Source: Bacillota bacterium (GTDB lineage Bacteria; Bacillota; Clostridia; Christensenellales; Aristaeellaceae). Taken from it: a stretch of DNA of 64,000 nucleotides. Within the stretch, counting starts at the first letter, position 1. Every line of letters starts with the position of its first letter. Positions 32,244-40,993 of the stretch are shown here, in pieces. The notes under the pieces are model-generated. The model was not told the DNA's origin, searched no databases, and saw only the letters and a program-made list of their open reading frames with translations. A program made the position numbers and the translations under genes. The stretch lies in the NCBI GenBank assembly GCA_023411375.1, contig JAEYOW010000046.1:1-64000 (forward strand). Direction: 5' to 3'.

Positions 32244-34013
32244 ATGAAAAAACGACCTGTAAGGCTTGCGCTGATGGTGCTTGCCGCCGTGAGCGTGCTC
32301 GCGCTTGCGTCCGGCGCAGCTGTGGCCGAGGATGCGGTCCGGATTGAAGCCGAAATGGAGCGCATTATTGTGGGCGTTGGCAAAACCGTGCGCATTCAAA
32401 CGGAGGTAACGCCCAGCGCTGCGCGAAAGGCGGGCGTGGTTTATCACAGCAGCGACGAGCAGACCGCGACGGTTGACCGGCGCGGCAACCTCAAGGGCAT
32501 CGCGGCCGGCGAATGCGAGGTAACCGTCACCAGTAAGCAGGATGAGGGTGTGGCCCTTACACTGCCCGTATCTGTCGTGATTCCGGTTAAAAAAGTGACG
32601 GCGGAGGCGGCCGAAACCACCATTCATGTGGGGGAAACAACCGGTGTTACCTGCCAATATGCGCCTGAGAACGCCACCCTGAAGCAGGCCACGTTCTCCT
32701 CGTCCAGGGAAAGCGTCGCCACCGTGAATGAAAACGGCGTGGTGACCGGCATTTCGCGCGGGCAGACCGATATCACCGTCAAATCAGCCGACGGCGCGGC
32801 AAAGGCGCGTGTGCGCATCAATGTGCTTCAGCAGCCCACGGGCGTGAGTGTTTCGCCTGAAGAACTGGTGCTGCCCGTAGGCAAGAGGGGAACCCTGAAG
32901 GCGACAGTGCTGCCGAAGAACGCGGATAACAAGGCGGTTACCTGGTCGTCCTCGGACGAAGCTGTGGCTACTGTAGATAAACGTGGACGCGTAACCAGCG
33001 TATCGCGCGGGCAGGCGACCATCACCGCGACCTGCGTGGACGACCCGTCTATATCCGCCAGTGTGATCGTCAACGATGTTCAGCTTGCAAAGTCCGTCAG
33101 CTTCGGCAGCAAGCAATACGGCGTAATCATTGGCCAGACGCTTCAGCTGGCTGTGAATGTCGGCCCGGAGGACGCCAGCGACAAGAGCGTAACATATAAG
33201 GTGAAAAACCCGAAAATTGCCACCGTGGACGAAAATGGCGTGGTGACCGGCTTAAAGGGCGGCAAGACCACCGTGACCGCCACCACGAAGGACGGCTCCA
33301 AACGGCGCGCAACCACGACGGTGGAGGTGCTGGTGCCGGTGACGGGCGTGCATTTTGAGCACAAGGACGCCCGAATCGGGGCGAATGCTCACGGGTATGT
33401 GACCGCTGTGATTGAGCCGGAAGACGCTTCGAATAAGCGCATGACCTGGGTGAGCAGCGACGAGAGCATCGCTACCGTAAAGGGCGATCATAACAAGGTG
33501 CGCATTTCGGGCCGCAGATGGGGCCGTTGCCAGGTGACTGGAACCACCGCTGACGGCGGGTATACCTGTACGCTGGATGTCAACATCGGCTCGCTGCGCC
33601 ATGCCGTGTCTGTCAATTCCATCGAGATCAAGGACGGAAAGCCATATATTGTGCTGCAAAACAAAAGCGATATGAACATCACCAGCGTAAGCTTTGAAAT
33701 CACCGGCACCGACGAGCAGAAAAATCCCGTTCGTATGAGCACGAAGGATAATACGCTCTATGGCGCGTACGAGCTTCCGCTGGAGCCGGGCGCGAAAACC
33801 CGACACGGGAATTTCACATTCTACCACCATTCCAACTATCCCAAGCTTGAATATATCTCCATCGCCATTACGGGATGGGAAACGGATACGGGATACTATA
33901 ACCGCGACGGAGGGCTGGAGTATTCCTATTCAATTCCGGAAAAGAGCCGGGAGTGGGTAAGCTGGGCGAGCGACCTGTATAAGCAGATTCAGAATAACCC
34001 ACGGGCAAACTGA
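32244..34013 (+). CDS. Secreted Big_2 (Ig-like) repeat protein
   Basis: 589 residues, ATG 32244 after AAGGGAGGG. A signal peptide (about residues 1-28, ending SGAAVAED) precedes five bacterial Ig-like group 2 domains, at roughly 30-115, 118-197, 200-278, 282-362 and 365-450. Each has the pattern VTPSxA...V..SSDE..ATVD..G.V.GI..G...TVTS. A distinct C-terminal domain of about 135 residues (KPYIVLQNKSDMNITSVSFEITGTD...SIAITGWETDTGYYNRDGG) follows, which I do not recognise. No sorting signal or SLH domain is visible. It probably acts on the cell surface with the glycan made by the preceding enzymes. A terminator ends the operon here. Confidence 0.85.
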   Translation: MKKRPVRLALMVLAAVSVLALASGAAVAEDAVRIEAEMERIIVGVGKTVRIQTEVTPSAARKAGVVYHSSDEQTATVDRRGNLKGIAAGECEVTVTSKQDEGVALTLPVSVVIPVKKVTAEAAETTIHVGETTGVTCQYAPENATLKQATFSSSRESVATVNENGVVTGISRGQTDITVKSADGAAKARVRINVLQQPTGVSVSPEELVLPVGKRGTLKATVLPKNADNKAVTWSSSDEAVATVDKRGRVTSVSRGQATITATCVDDPSISASVIVNDVQLAKSVSFGSKQYGVIIGQTLQLAVNVGPEDASDKSVTYKVKNPKIATVDENGVVTGLKGGKTTVTATTKDGSKRRATTTVEVLVPVTGVHFEHKDARIGANAHGYVTAVIEPEDASNKRMTWVSSDESIATVKGDHNKVRISGRRWGRCQVTGTTADGGYTCTLDVNIGSLRHAVSVNSIEIKDGKPYIVLQNKSDMNITSVSFEITGTDEQKNPVRMSTKDNTLYGAYELPLEPGAKTRHGNFTFYHHSNYPKLEYISIAITGWETDTGYYNRDGGLEYSYSIPEKSREWVSWASDLYKQIQNNPRAN

Positions 34014-34025
34014 GGAAAAAAGGAG

Positions 34026-34060
34026 GGGACTGCCGCGCGCATACCGCGGCGGTCTCTTTT
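34026..34060 (+). terminator. Terminator of the glycan operon
   Basis: GGGACTGCCGCG pairs with CGCGGCGGTCTC (G-T pairs included) over a seven-base loop and is followed by TTTTCAT. It lies 12 bases after the Big_2 gene stop. Confidence 0.7.
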
Positions 34061-34103
34061 CATATCTTATCCGGAATGGCCGAAGATTTTACAGGTTTTG
34101 CCC

Positions 34104-34150
34104 TTGACAATGGTTGGCAATGATGCTAAGCTATGACCGAATGGACGGTT
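34104..34150 (+). promoter_or_regulatory. Promoter and candidate TetR operator of the exporter operon
   Basis: A perfect -35 TTGACA at 34104-34109 has only weak -10 candidates downstream: TAAGCT at a 17-base spacing (34127-34132), or TATGAC at 34133. Just after lies a partial palindrome, ACCG (34136-34139), six bases, CGGT (34146-34149). That is the sort of dyad TetR-family repressors use, and a TetR gene ends the operon. A related half sequence AACCGTTCGG is at 34187-34196. Operator function is inferred. Confidence 0.4.
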
Positions 34151-34208
34151 TTGGTTTTAGCGTTTCTAAACAAGCTGCGCCAAGATAACCGTTCGGAAAG
34201 GAAAAACC

Positions 34209-34910
34209 GTGAGTTATATTACTTTTGAGAACGTCACCAAGGAATACCGCACCGGTGGCGAATGCGTGCTGGCCGCCAACAATGTTAACTTTGAGATGGA
34301 AAAGGGCGAGCTTTGCGTGGTGCTTGGCCCAAGCGGCGCGGGAAAAACCACGATTTTGAACCTGCTTGGAGGAATGGATAAGGCGACATCAGGGCGGATT
34401 ACCGTGGGAGATAAGGTGATTACAAGCCTTAGCGGGAAGGAGCTGACGGAGTACCGCAGGCTGGACGTGGGGTTCGTGTTTCAGTTCTATAATCTGATGC
34501 CAAACCTCACCGCGCTTGAAAACGTCGAGCTGGCCCGGCAGGTTTGTCCCAACGCGCTCGACCCCGTGGAGGTAATGGGCCAGGTTGGCCTGGGCGAAAG
34601 GATGCATAACTTTCCGGCGCAGCTTTCCGGCGGCGAGCAGCAACGCGTATCCATCGCCAGGGCGTTGTGCAAAAACCCGGCCCTGCTTCTGTGCGACGAA
34701 CCCACGGGCGCGCTGGACAGCAAGACGGGCCTTCAGGTGCTTGCGCTTTTAAAGGACGTCAGCGAAAGGTATCAGACCACCGTTGCCATCATCACGCATA
34801 ACGCTGCGATCGCCCCGCTGGCGCGGCGCGTTATCCGCGTCAGAAACGGGCAGATCGAAAGCGTGGAAATGAACGATCACCCCGCTACGGTGGAGGAGAT
34901 CGCATGGTAA
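34209..34910 (+). CDS. ABC transporter ATPase, MacB/LolD type
   Basis: 233 residues, GTG 34209 after GGAAAGGA. Walker A is GPSGAGKTT near residue 40, the Q-loop is FVFQFYNLMPNLTALENVELA, the signature LSGGEQQRVSIARAL near residue 140, Walker B LLLCDEPTGALDS, and the H-loop His is in AIITHN. It powers the large permease that follows, with which it overlaps by seven bases. Such ATPases drive mechanotransmission exporters or extrude antimicrobial compounds. The downstream adaptor protein and TetR regulator suggest a drug or peptide efflux role, which is inference. Confidence 0.93.
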   Translation: MSYITFENVTKEYRTGGECVLAANNVNFEMEKGELCVVLGPSGAGKTTILNLLGGMDKATSGRITVGDKVITSLSGKELTEYRRLDVGFVFQFYNLMPNLTALENVELARQVCPNALDPVEVMGQVGLGERMHNFPAQLSGGEQQRVSIARALCKNPALLLCDEPTGALDSKTGLQVLALLKDVSERYQTTVAIITHNAAIAPLARRVIRVRNGQIESVEMNDHPATVEEIAW

Positions 34911-37210
34911 AGAACACGCTGCGACGAAAGCTGTTTCGGGATTTGTGGAAAAACCGGATGCAGTTTTTGGCCGTGATCCTGCTTTGCGCGCTGGGGACAT
35001 GGGTTTTTAGCGGCCTGGACGCGGCGTGGCGTATGCTGGAGCTTTCCTCCCAAACGTATTTTGACAGCCAGAACACCGCCGATTTTTGGATTACCATGCG
35101 GACTGTGGACCGAACAGCTCTCACCCGCATTGGGGAATTGGACGGCGTTAAGGACGTGCAGGCGCGTGCCACGGCGGAGCTTAAGGTGGATTTGCCGCAC
35201 GAACCAAGCCTGGTGGCGGAGGCATACAATGGAATGATCCGCATCAATACGCCGCTGATCCGCACAGGCGCGAGCCTGGATGGCAGCGACCTGCGCGGCT
35301 GCCTGCTGGATACGCTTTTTGCGGAGGCGAACGGGCTGTGCGTGGGCGATAAGCTGACCCTAAAGGTAAACGGAACAGACCATGACTTCGTGATTCGCGG
35401 GACTTGTCTGAGCGCCGAGTTCGCCTCGCTGAGCAAGAATACCGTTCGGGATTCCCTCAACTATGGGTTTGTGTTGCTTAACAGCAAGGGCATAGAAGCG
35501 CTGCCGTTAAACGTTGCGCTTGTTACCCTCCGGGATGGCGCGGATGCCGGACGGGTGGAAAGCGGCATTGCCACCCTGTTCCCGGACGCGCTGGTCGTCA
35601 ACCGGCAGGCGCAGCGCAGCACGCATGGCATCCAGACCGATGTGGATATGTTTCGCAACCTAAGCTATCTGTTCCCGCTGCTTGCCTTTGCCGTGGCGGC
35701 GATGATCGTTTTAACCACAATCACCAGAATGCTGGAGAACCAGCGCATGCAGATGGGCACGCTCAAGGCGCTTGGCTACCGCGACGGCCAGATGATGCGG
35801 CATTATCTAAGCTATGCCTTTTATCCGTCGCTGGTGGGTTCCGTAGCGGGGCTGTTTGTGGGACGGGCGACGCTGCCCTATGTGCTGTGGAATATGGAGG
35901 CCGCGCAGTACACGTTTCCCAACCGCTTGCAGGCGCCTATTTCATGGGAGCAATGGTTTGTATGCGGACTGGGCGTGCTGCTTAGCTGTGTGATCTGCCT
36001 GCGCACATACCTTAAAAGCGCCAGGGAGCAAACCGCCTCGTTGCTTCGGCCTAAGCCGCCCAGAGCGGGGCGTAAGCTGCTTCTGGAGCGCTGGCAAGGG
36101 CTGTGGACGCGGCTTGGCTTCAACGCGAAGATGGTGGTCAGGAACCTGTTTCGCAACAAGGCGCGCACGATGATGTCGCTGGTCGGGGCGCTGTGCTGCA
36201 CCATGCTGATTATCACCTCCCTTGGCTTGCAGGACAGCGTAAGGTATTTTGTGGGCAAGTATTATAACGGCACGCTGCGCTATACCGTGCGCGCAAACCT
36301 GACAGACGGGGCCGGAGACGTCGAAAGCTACCGCAAGCGCATTGCATCCGAACGCCTGGAGGGCGTTATGGAGATGACGCTGAGCGCACGCGGAAACGGA
36401 CGGACGCGCACAACGGAGCTCACCGTGCTGGAGGATGACCAGCGGCTGATGTATCTGGGTGAAAACGAGACCCATGCGCCGCTGTCGGAAAGCGGCGTCA
36501 TGCTTACGCAAAAGCTTTCTGAGGCGCTGGGGCTTTCAGTGGGCGACAGCATCGAGCTATGGCTCGCGGGCGACGGCGATCCGGTGGAAACAACGGTCAC
36601 GGGCATTGCGTATGTGACGATCGGTCAGGGCGTGCTGATGCGGCGAAGCGTGTGGGAAAGCTTCAAAAAGGGCGGATTTACGCCCACGGCGCTGCTGGCG
36701 CTTCACCCCACGGAGGAGGGCCTTGCGCGGCTTGGCGACCTGGATGAGCTCGACGAGCTGCAGCATCCGCCTGCGCAATACGAGGACACGCTGAGCATTT
36801 TAAGCAGCATGATGGGCGTGTTTACGCTGATGTCAGGCGCTGCGCTCGGGCTTGCGTTTGTTGTGCTGTACAACATGGGCATCCTGAATTTTATGGAAAG
36901 GTACCGCGAATACGCTACGCTCAAGGTGCTTGGCTACCATCAGAAGGAAATTCGCGGCCTGATGATTAACGAAAACAACCTGGTTACGGGGCTTGGCGTG
37001 CTGCTGGGCATTGCGCCGGGCTGGTGGCTGACGGGAATGGTGCTAAAGTCATGCGAGAGCGATAGTATGGTATTTGCCTCCACGGTGGAGTGGCCCTCCA
37101 TCGTGATCGCCTGTGTTGTGACTTTTGCGTTTTCCTATCTGATCACTCGGTTGCTTACGCGCAAGGTAAAAACCATCGACATGGTGGAAGCCCTGAAGAG
37201 CGTTGAATAG
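34904..37210 (+). CDS. ABC transporter permease with two FtsX domains
   Basis: 768 residues, ATG 34904. The layout is a membrane helix near residues 18-40 (FLAVILLCALGTWVFSGLDAAW), an extracytoplasmic domain, and a helix group near 250-370. A linker and second helix at about 415-440 precede another extracytoplasmic domain and three helices at the end, with SLTIVIACVVTFAFSYLITRLL-like sequence. This duplicated FtsX/MacB_PCD architecture is typical of large MacB-like permeases in Bacillota that carry amphipathic compounds or couple to surface adaptors. It works with the ATPase upstream and the adaptor protein 21 bases downstream. Confidence 0.9.
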   Translation: MVKNTLRRKLFRDLWKNRMQFLAVILLCALGTWVFSGLDAAWRMLELSSQTYFDSQNTADFWITMRTVDRTALTRIGELDGVKDVQARATAELKVDLPHEPSLVAEAYNGMIRINTPLIRTGASLDGSDLRGCLLDTLFAEANGLCVGDKLTLKVNGTDHDFVIRGTCLSAEFASLSKNTVRDSLNYGFVLLNSKGIEALPLNVALVTLRDGADAGRVESGIATLFPDALVVNRQAQRSTHGIQTDVDMFRNLSYLFPLLAFAVAAMIVLTTITRMLENQRMQMGTLKALGYRDGQMMRHYLSYAFYPSLVGSVAGLFVGRATLPYVLWNMEAAQYTFPNRLQAPISWEQWFVCGLGVLLSCVICLRTYLKSAREQTASLLRPKPPRAGRKLLLERWQGLWTRLGFNAKMVVRNLFRNKARTMMSLVGALCCTMLIITSLGLQDSVRYFVGKYYNGTLRYTVRANLTDGAGDVESYRKRIASERLEGVMEMTLSARGNGRTRTTELTVLEDDQRLMYLGENETHAPLSESGVMLTQKLSEALGLSVGDSIELWLAGDGDPVETTVTGIAYVTIGQGVLMRRSVWESFKKGGFTPTALLALHPTEEGLARLGDLDELDELQHPPAQYEDTLSILSSMMGVFTLMSGAALGLAFVVLYNMGILNFMERYREYATLKVLGYHQKEIRGLMINENNLVTGLGVLLGIAPGWWLTGMVLKSCESDSMVFASTVEWPSIVIACVVTFAFSYLITRLLTRKVKTIDMVEALKSVE

Positions 37211-37231
37211 AAAGATTTGGAGGATGGAACA

Positions 37232-38320
37232 ATGAAGAAGATTCTTGGCCTGTTGCTTGCTTTGGCAATGCTTCTGCCGTTAACCGCCATTGCGGAGGAT
37301 ACGACCGAAAACACCGCCGTCACAGGCGTTACCGCAAACGGCGTAGTGGAGAGTGAAAACACCTACGATATTACCGCGCCCTTTTCGGGCACTCTGCTCC
37401 CCTTTACGTGGAAGCGCGGCGACAGCGTGAAAGCGGGCGACGCGCTGTTTGTCATCGATACCGTAAAGGTATACGCGCCCACCGACGGTACGCTTCGCGC
37501 GGTGTTCGTTGAGGAAGGCGAGCTGTGCGAGGACGCGGTAAGCCAGTACGGGATGATCGCGTGTATCGAAAAGGATCCGCCCCAGATGCTGGAGGCAAGC
37601 ACCGCCGGAGCCTATAACGACCCGGATAACAGGCTGATACACGTGGGTGAAAAAATCTATTTTGAACAGACCAGCGATAAAGATAACGAGGGGGAAGGCC
37701 GCGTCACCTCGGTAACAGGCGCCGATTATAAGGTGGAGGTTACGGCAGGCGATTTTGATGTGGACGACGCGGTGAAGATTTACCGGGATGAGAAGATGGG
37801 CACCAAGACCTGTATTGGACAGGGCAAGGTCGTACGCTCGGCGGACGTTAGCATTACCGCCGGCGGCCGGGTGCTTAATTGCGCTGTTTCCGAGGGGCAG
37901 CGGGTAAAGAAGGGGCAGCTGCTGTTTGAGCTGGCTGCCGCGGATGCCGCGCCGGATAGCAAGAGCGCGCAGGTTCTGGCCACCCAGGATGGAACGCTGG
38001 ATACGCCGCAGGTGGTTTCGGGGCAGCAGGTATACAAGGGCCAGGTGTTGGCGACCGTACACGACTTGAGCAGTATGAATGTCGTGGCGGAAGTGGACGA
38101 GGTGGACCTGGGCCGCGTGATTATCGGCGGAAGCCTGACCGTGGTGCTGGACCGCTACCCGGAACAGAAGATTTCGGGTACGGTGCGCAGTATCTCCCGA
38201 ATGGGAATCCAGAAGCAGAACGCGACCTACTACAATGTAAAAATCGCCATCACGACCAGCGTAGAGGTGCTGCCCGGTATGAACGCGACGGTGTGGCTCC
38301 CCGCGGTGGAGGAAAAGTAA
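37232..38320 (+). CDS. Efflux adaptor protein (HlyD/RND adaptor-like)
   Basis: 362 residues from ATG 37232, eight bases after TTGGAGGA; a TTG five codons upstream is less likely. A signal peptide (MKKILGLLLALAMLLPLTAIAED) leads to two lipoyl-type half motifs: FTWKRGDSVKAGDALFVIDTVKVYAPTDGTLR and QRVKKGQLLFELAAADAAPDSKSAQVLATQDGTLDTPQVVSGQQVYKGQ. A beta-barrel part follows (VVAEVDEVDLGRVIIGGSLTVVLDRYPEQKISGTVRSI). Such adaptors link MacB-type permeases to the extracytoplasmic side; in a monoderm they sit at the outer face of the membrane. It lies between permease and TetR gene. Confidence 0.85.
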   Translation: MKKILGLLLALAMLLPLTAIAEDTTENTAVTGVTANGVVESENTYDITAPFSGTLLPFTWKRGDSVKAGDALFVIDTVKVYAPTDGTLRAVFVEEGELCEDAVSQYGMIACIEKDPPQMLEASTAGAYNDPDNRLIHVGEKIYFEQTSDKDNEGEGRVTSVTGADYKVEVTAGDFDVDDAVKIYRDEKMGTKTCIGQGKVVRSADVSITAGGRVLNCAVSEGQRVKKGQLLFELAAADAAPDSKSAQVLATQDGTLDTPQVVSGQQVYKGQVLATVHDLSSMNVVAEVDEVDLGRVIIGGSLTVVLDRYPEQKISGTVRSISRMGIQKQNATYYNVKIAITTSVEVLPGMNATVWLPAVEEK

Positions 38321-38333
38321 CGGAGGCGGCGAA

Positions 38334-38921
38334 ATGGCTACGGCATTTACTCAGCGCGAGCGAGAGCATATTTATGAAAGCCTTCAGGATGCCGCAATGC
38401 GGTGCGCCGCAACGGTCGGCATGAAGCACGCCACTGTGGACGAGCTTGCGCACGAGGCCGGCATCAGCAAGGGTGCGTTTTACCGCTTTTATGAAAGCAA
38501 GGAGCACCTGTTTTTAAGCATGCTGGAACGTATACACAACGAGATGTACGGCAGCGCGGAGCGCGTGCTTAAGGAGCGAACCGACCTTCCGGTAAGAGAG
38601 CGCACGGCGCTGGCGGTGCGCGAGGTATGCCGCGTGGCAGAGAAGCACGGAGCGATAACCTTTATCCGTGAGGAGGTGCCGCTGCTTCTGCGCCGCCTGC
38701 CTGAAAAGCTGTTGAGCGAGCATTACAAAAGCGACGAGGACCGCATCAGGGCGCTGGTGCTCAAATCCAACGTCAGGCTGAGCACAAGCCTTGAAACCGC
38801 GTGCGCGGTAATCCGCATGCTGTTGATGACGCTGCTGGTCAAGGGCGATGTGGGCGAAAGCTACGACGAGGCCATGCGCTTGATGGTGGAGGGCGCATGC
38901 GACCGTCTGATCGGCAAATAA
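38334..38921 (+). CDS. TetR/AcrR-family transcriptional regulator
   Basis: 195 residues, ATG 38334 after CGGAGGCGG. The N-terminal DNA-binding domain is QEREHIYESLQDAAMRCAATVGMKHATVDELAHEAGISKGAFYRFYESKEHLFLSML, where AHEAGISKGAFYRFYESKEHL is the helix-turn-helix. The C-terminal ligand domain is typical in length. It is the last gene of the exporter operon, so it probably controls it through the dyad noted at 34136. No recognisable strong terminator follows: after the stop there is a small GGAT-N6-ATCC stem before CTTTTT. Confidence 0.88.
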   Translation: MATAFTQREREHIYESLQDAAMRCAATVGMKHATVDELAHEAGISKGAFYRFYESKEHLFLSMLERIHNEMYGSAERVLKERTDLPVRERTALAVREVCRVAEKHGAITFIREEVPLLLRRLPEKLLSEHYKSDEDRIRALVLKSNVRLSTSLETACAVIRMLLMTLLVKGDVGESYDEAMRLMVEGACDRLIGK

Positions 38922-39075
38922 AACAGAAGCCTTTAAGCTAATAGGCAGGATGGAAAAATCCCTTTTTATCAATTATCTTCCGCGGCGGCCTCCGTTGCAC
39001 GGCGTTTAGGAGACATCTTTGTCCATTTTTCGCCAAAACGGTTTTGAAGAATATAAAAATGGGTAAGCTAAAAGT

Positions 39076-39091
39076 GCATACGAACGTATGC
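39076..39091 (+). promoter_or_regulatory. 16-bp palindrome upstream of the DUF2156 gene
   Basis: GCATACG, two bases AA, CGTATGC: a perfect seven-base dyad 39 bases before ATG 39131, in the 209-base gap after the TetR gene. It could be an operator. The rest of the gap is AT-rich and holds no clear gene or promoter pair. Confidence 0.3.
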
Positions 39092-39130
39092 GCTTTGTGT
39101 CGGGACCGTTTGAACCGGAGGTGTAATGAT

Positions 39131-40132
39131 ATGATGAGCGGGACAACAGCCCTGTTAAAGGATTGCGGGGAGCTTGCGTCGACGGATGAGCGGCTGCATC
39201 CGGACGGTGTTACATGGTCGAATGGAAAAGTGCAATATCAAAAGATTGAGCTGGCGGATAAATCCTGGATGGACGAGCTGTTCGCGGTTGAGGGTCGCGA
39301 TTCACTGGAGTATAACTTTACCAACAGCTTCGTATGGCGGCATATTTACAAGCTTCGCGTCGCCCGAATGGGGGATAGGCTGCTCATGCTTTCGGACCCG
39401 GAGAATCCGTCTTTTCTGTTTCCGCCGGGACGGGGAGCGTTGCAGCCGGTGCTGGAACAGATGGCGGAAGATTCGCGCGCGGCGGGCGTTCCCCTCAGAT
39501 TTCATACGGTGCTTGCTCAGGATAAGGAATGGCTTGAGGATGCATATCCCGGCCGTTTTGTATTTGAATCCTATCGGGATGGCGAGGATTACGTTTATGA
39601 AACAGAGCGTTTGGCAACCCTGAAAGGCAAGAAGCTATCAGCCAAGCGCAATCATATTAACCGTTTTGTGGAAAATCATCCTGATTGGCGGTATGAGCCG
39701 CTGACACGGGACAACAGGGAGGAAGCCAGGCAGATGAACCTGGCTTGGTGCGCCGAGGCAAGGCTTAGGCAGAAATCCGATTTGAACGGGGAATACTGCG
39801 CGGTAGATCAGGCGCTTCGCTATTTTGAAGCCCTGGGGCTGTCAGGCGGGCTCATCCGCACAGGCGGCAAGGTCGTCGCTTTTTCAATCGGAGACCCGTT
39901 GAACGGCGACACCTTTTTGGTGCATTTTGAAAAGGCGTTTGCCGATATTCAGGGTGCCTATCCCATGATCAACCAGCAGTTTGTGATTCACAACTGTATG
40001 GAATACGCTTATGTAAACCGCGAAGACGATACCGGGGTTGAGGGGTTGCGAAAAGCCAAGCTGTCCTATGACCCGCATCATCTGGTGGAAAAGTATGTGG
40101 CAACCCTGAAGGGGGAGCGGTTAAACCCATGA
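39131..40132 (+). CDS. DUF2156 (phosphatidylglycerol lysyltransferase C-terminal-like) protein
   Basis: 333 residues. ATG 39131 (or 39134) follows GGAGGTG seven bases upstream; in-frame codons further up lack a site. The acyl-transferase-like double-GNAT fold of DUF2156 is suggested by EYNFTNSFVWRHIYKLRVARMGDRLLML, DYVYETERLATLKGKKLSAKRNHINRFVENHPDWRYEPLT, and KVVAFSIGDPLNGDTFLVHFEKAFADIQGAYPMINQQF. The DUF2156 domain is the C-terminal half of MprF. Here there is no membrane part, so it is a free cytosolic member of unknown substrate. Its stop overlaps the GNAT gene (ATGA), a pair that is frequent in Clostridia. Confidence 0.85.
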   Translation: MMSGTTALLKDCGELASTDERLHPDGVTWSNGKVQYQKIELADKSWMDELFAVEGRDSLEYNFTNSFVWRHIYKLRVARMGDRLLMLSDPENPSFLFPPGRGALQPVLEQMAEDSRAAGVPLRFHTVLAQDKEWLEDAYPGRFVFESYRDGEDYVYETERLATLKGKKLSAKRNHINRFVENHPDWRYEPLTRDNREEARQMNLAWCAEARLRQKSDLNGEYCAVDQALRYFEALGLSGGLIRTGGKVVAFSIGDPLNGDTFLVHFEKAFADIQGAYPMINQQFVIHNCMEYAYVNREDDTGVEGLRKAKLSYDPHHLVEKYVATLKGERLNP

Positions 40133-40971
40133 TTCGTCTGGCGCAAAGTCGGGATCATCAGCAGCTGAAGTCGATGTGGACAAGGGTATTTGGCGATGAT
40201 TCCGAAGCGGTGGAGGCCTATTTTTCGATGCGCCACCGCGACGATAACATGCTTGTATGGAGCGAGAGCGGCGTGATTGGCGGAATGCTGTCGATGCTGC
40301 CCCTGACCCTTATGACAGGCAAAGAGGCGTATCCGGCGCGCTATATCTATGCTGTAGCCACCGAGCCTGAGCAGCGCGGAAGGGGAATTGCGACCGCGTT
40401 GCTTGAGCGCGCGGGCGAGCTGATCACCGCGTTGGGCGAGGCGGCGGCGGTCCTCGCGCCTGCCTCGGACAGCCTTTTCGGTTACTATGAAAAGCGCGGC
40501 TATCATACGGCTTTTTCACTGAACATATCGGATTTTGAGGGGAGCGCGCTGCCCGCCTGTCCGGTTACGGGCGCGCTTACCCGTTGCGCAGCCGGAGAAT
40601 ATAAGCGCGTCCGTGACAGGGCTTTTTCACAAAGCGGGCTGTATGCGTGCTGGGACGAGCAGGCGATCGGTTATGCCCTGCGGGCTTTAGGAGACGGCGG
40701 TGCGGAATACCTTTCGCTTGACGGCGGAGAAGGTGTGGCGGCTTGGTCGCGCATGGATGGCGCCGTCCTTGTGCGCGAGCTGGCGCTGGTTGATATCGAC
40801 GTTCCATCCGCCCTTGCGCTGCTCCACCGTTACTTGGGCGCGCCAATATACCGCGTTCGGCTCGCGGCGGACGCCTGGCCGGGCGCGGCTACGCCATCTG
40901 GCATGCTGCGCTGGTTCGTCCCTCCGCCCGAGCCTTCTGTGACGGGATATCTGTCCCTTACGCTCGATTAG
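40129..40971 (+). CDS. GNAT-family N-acetyltransferase
   Basis: 280 residues, ATG 40129, four-base overlap with the DUF2156 gene. The acetyl-CoA-binding motif A is YIYAVATEPEQRGRGIATALLERAGELI near residues 66-95, followed by LFGYYEKRGYHTAFSL. The C-terminal half of about 140 residues is longer than in simple GNATs, as in Eis-type two-domain acetyltransferases, although the C-terminal sequence is not recognisable. The target is unknown. The coupled DUF2156 gene suggests linked amino-acyl/acyl transfer. It converges with rarA 22 bases away, with no terminator visible. Confidence 0.8.
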   Translation: MIRLAQSRDHQQLKSMWTRVFGDDSEAVEAYFSMRHRDDNMLVWSESGVIGGMLSMLPLTLMTGKEAYPARYIYAVATEPEQRGRGIATALLERAGELITALGEAAAVLAPASDSLFGYYEKRGYHTAFSLNISDFEGSALPACPVTGALTRCAAGEYKRVRDRAFSQSGLYACWDEQAIGYALRALGDGGAEYLSLDGGEGVAAWSRMDGAVLVRELALVDIDVPSALALLHRYLGAPIYRVRLAADAWPGAATPSGMLRWFVPPPEPSVTGYLSLTLD

Positions 40972-40993
40972 GACCGGCGGTTTTCCGAAAGGC

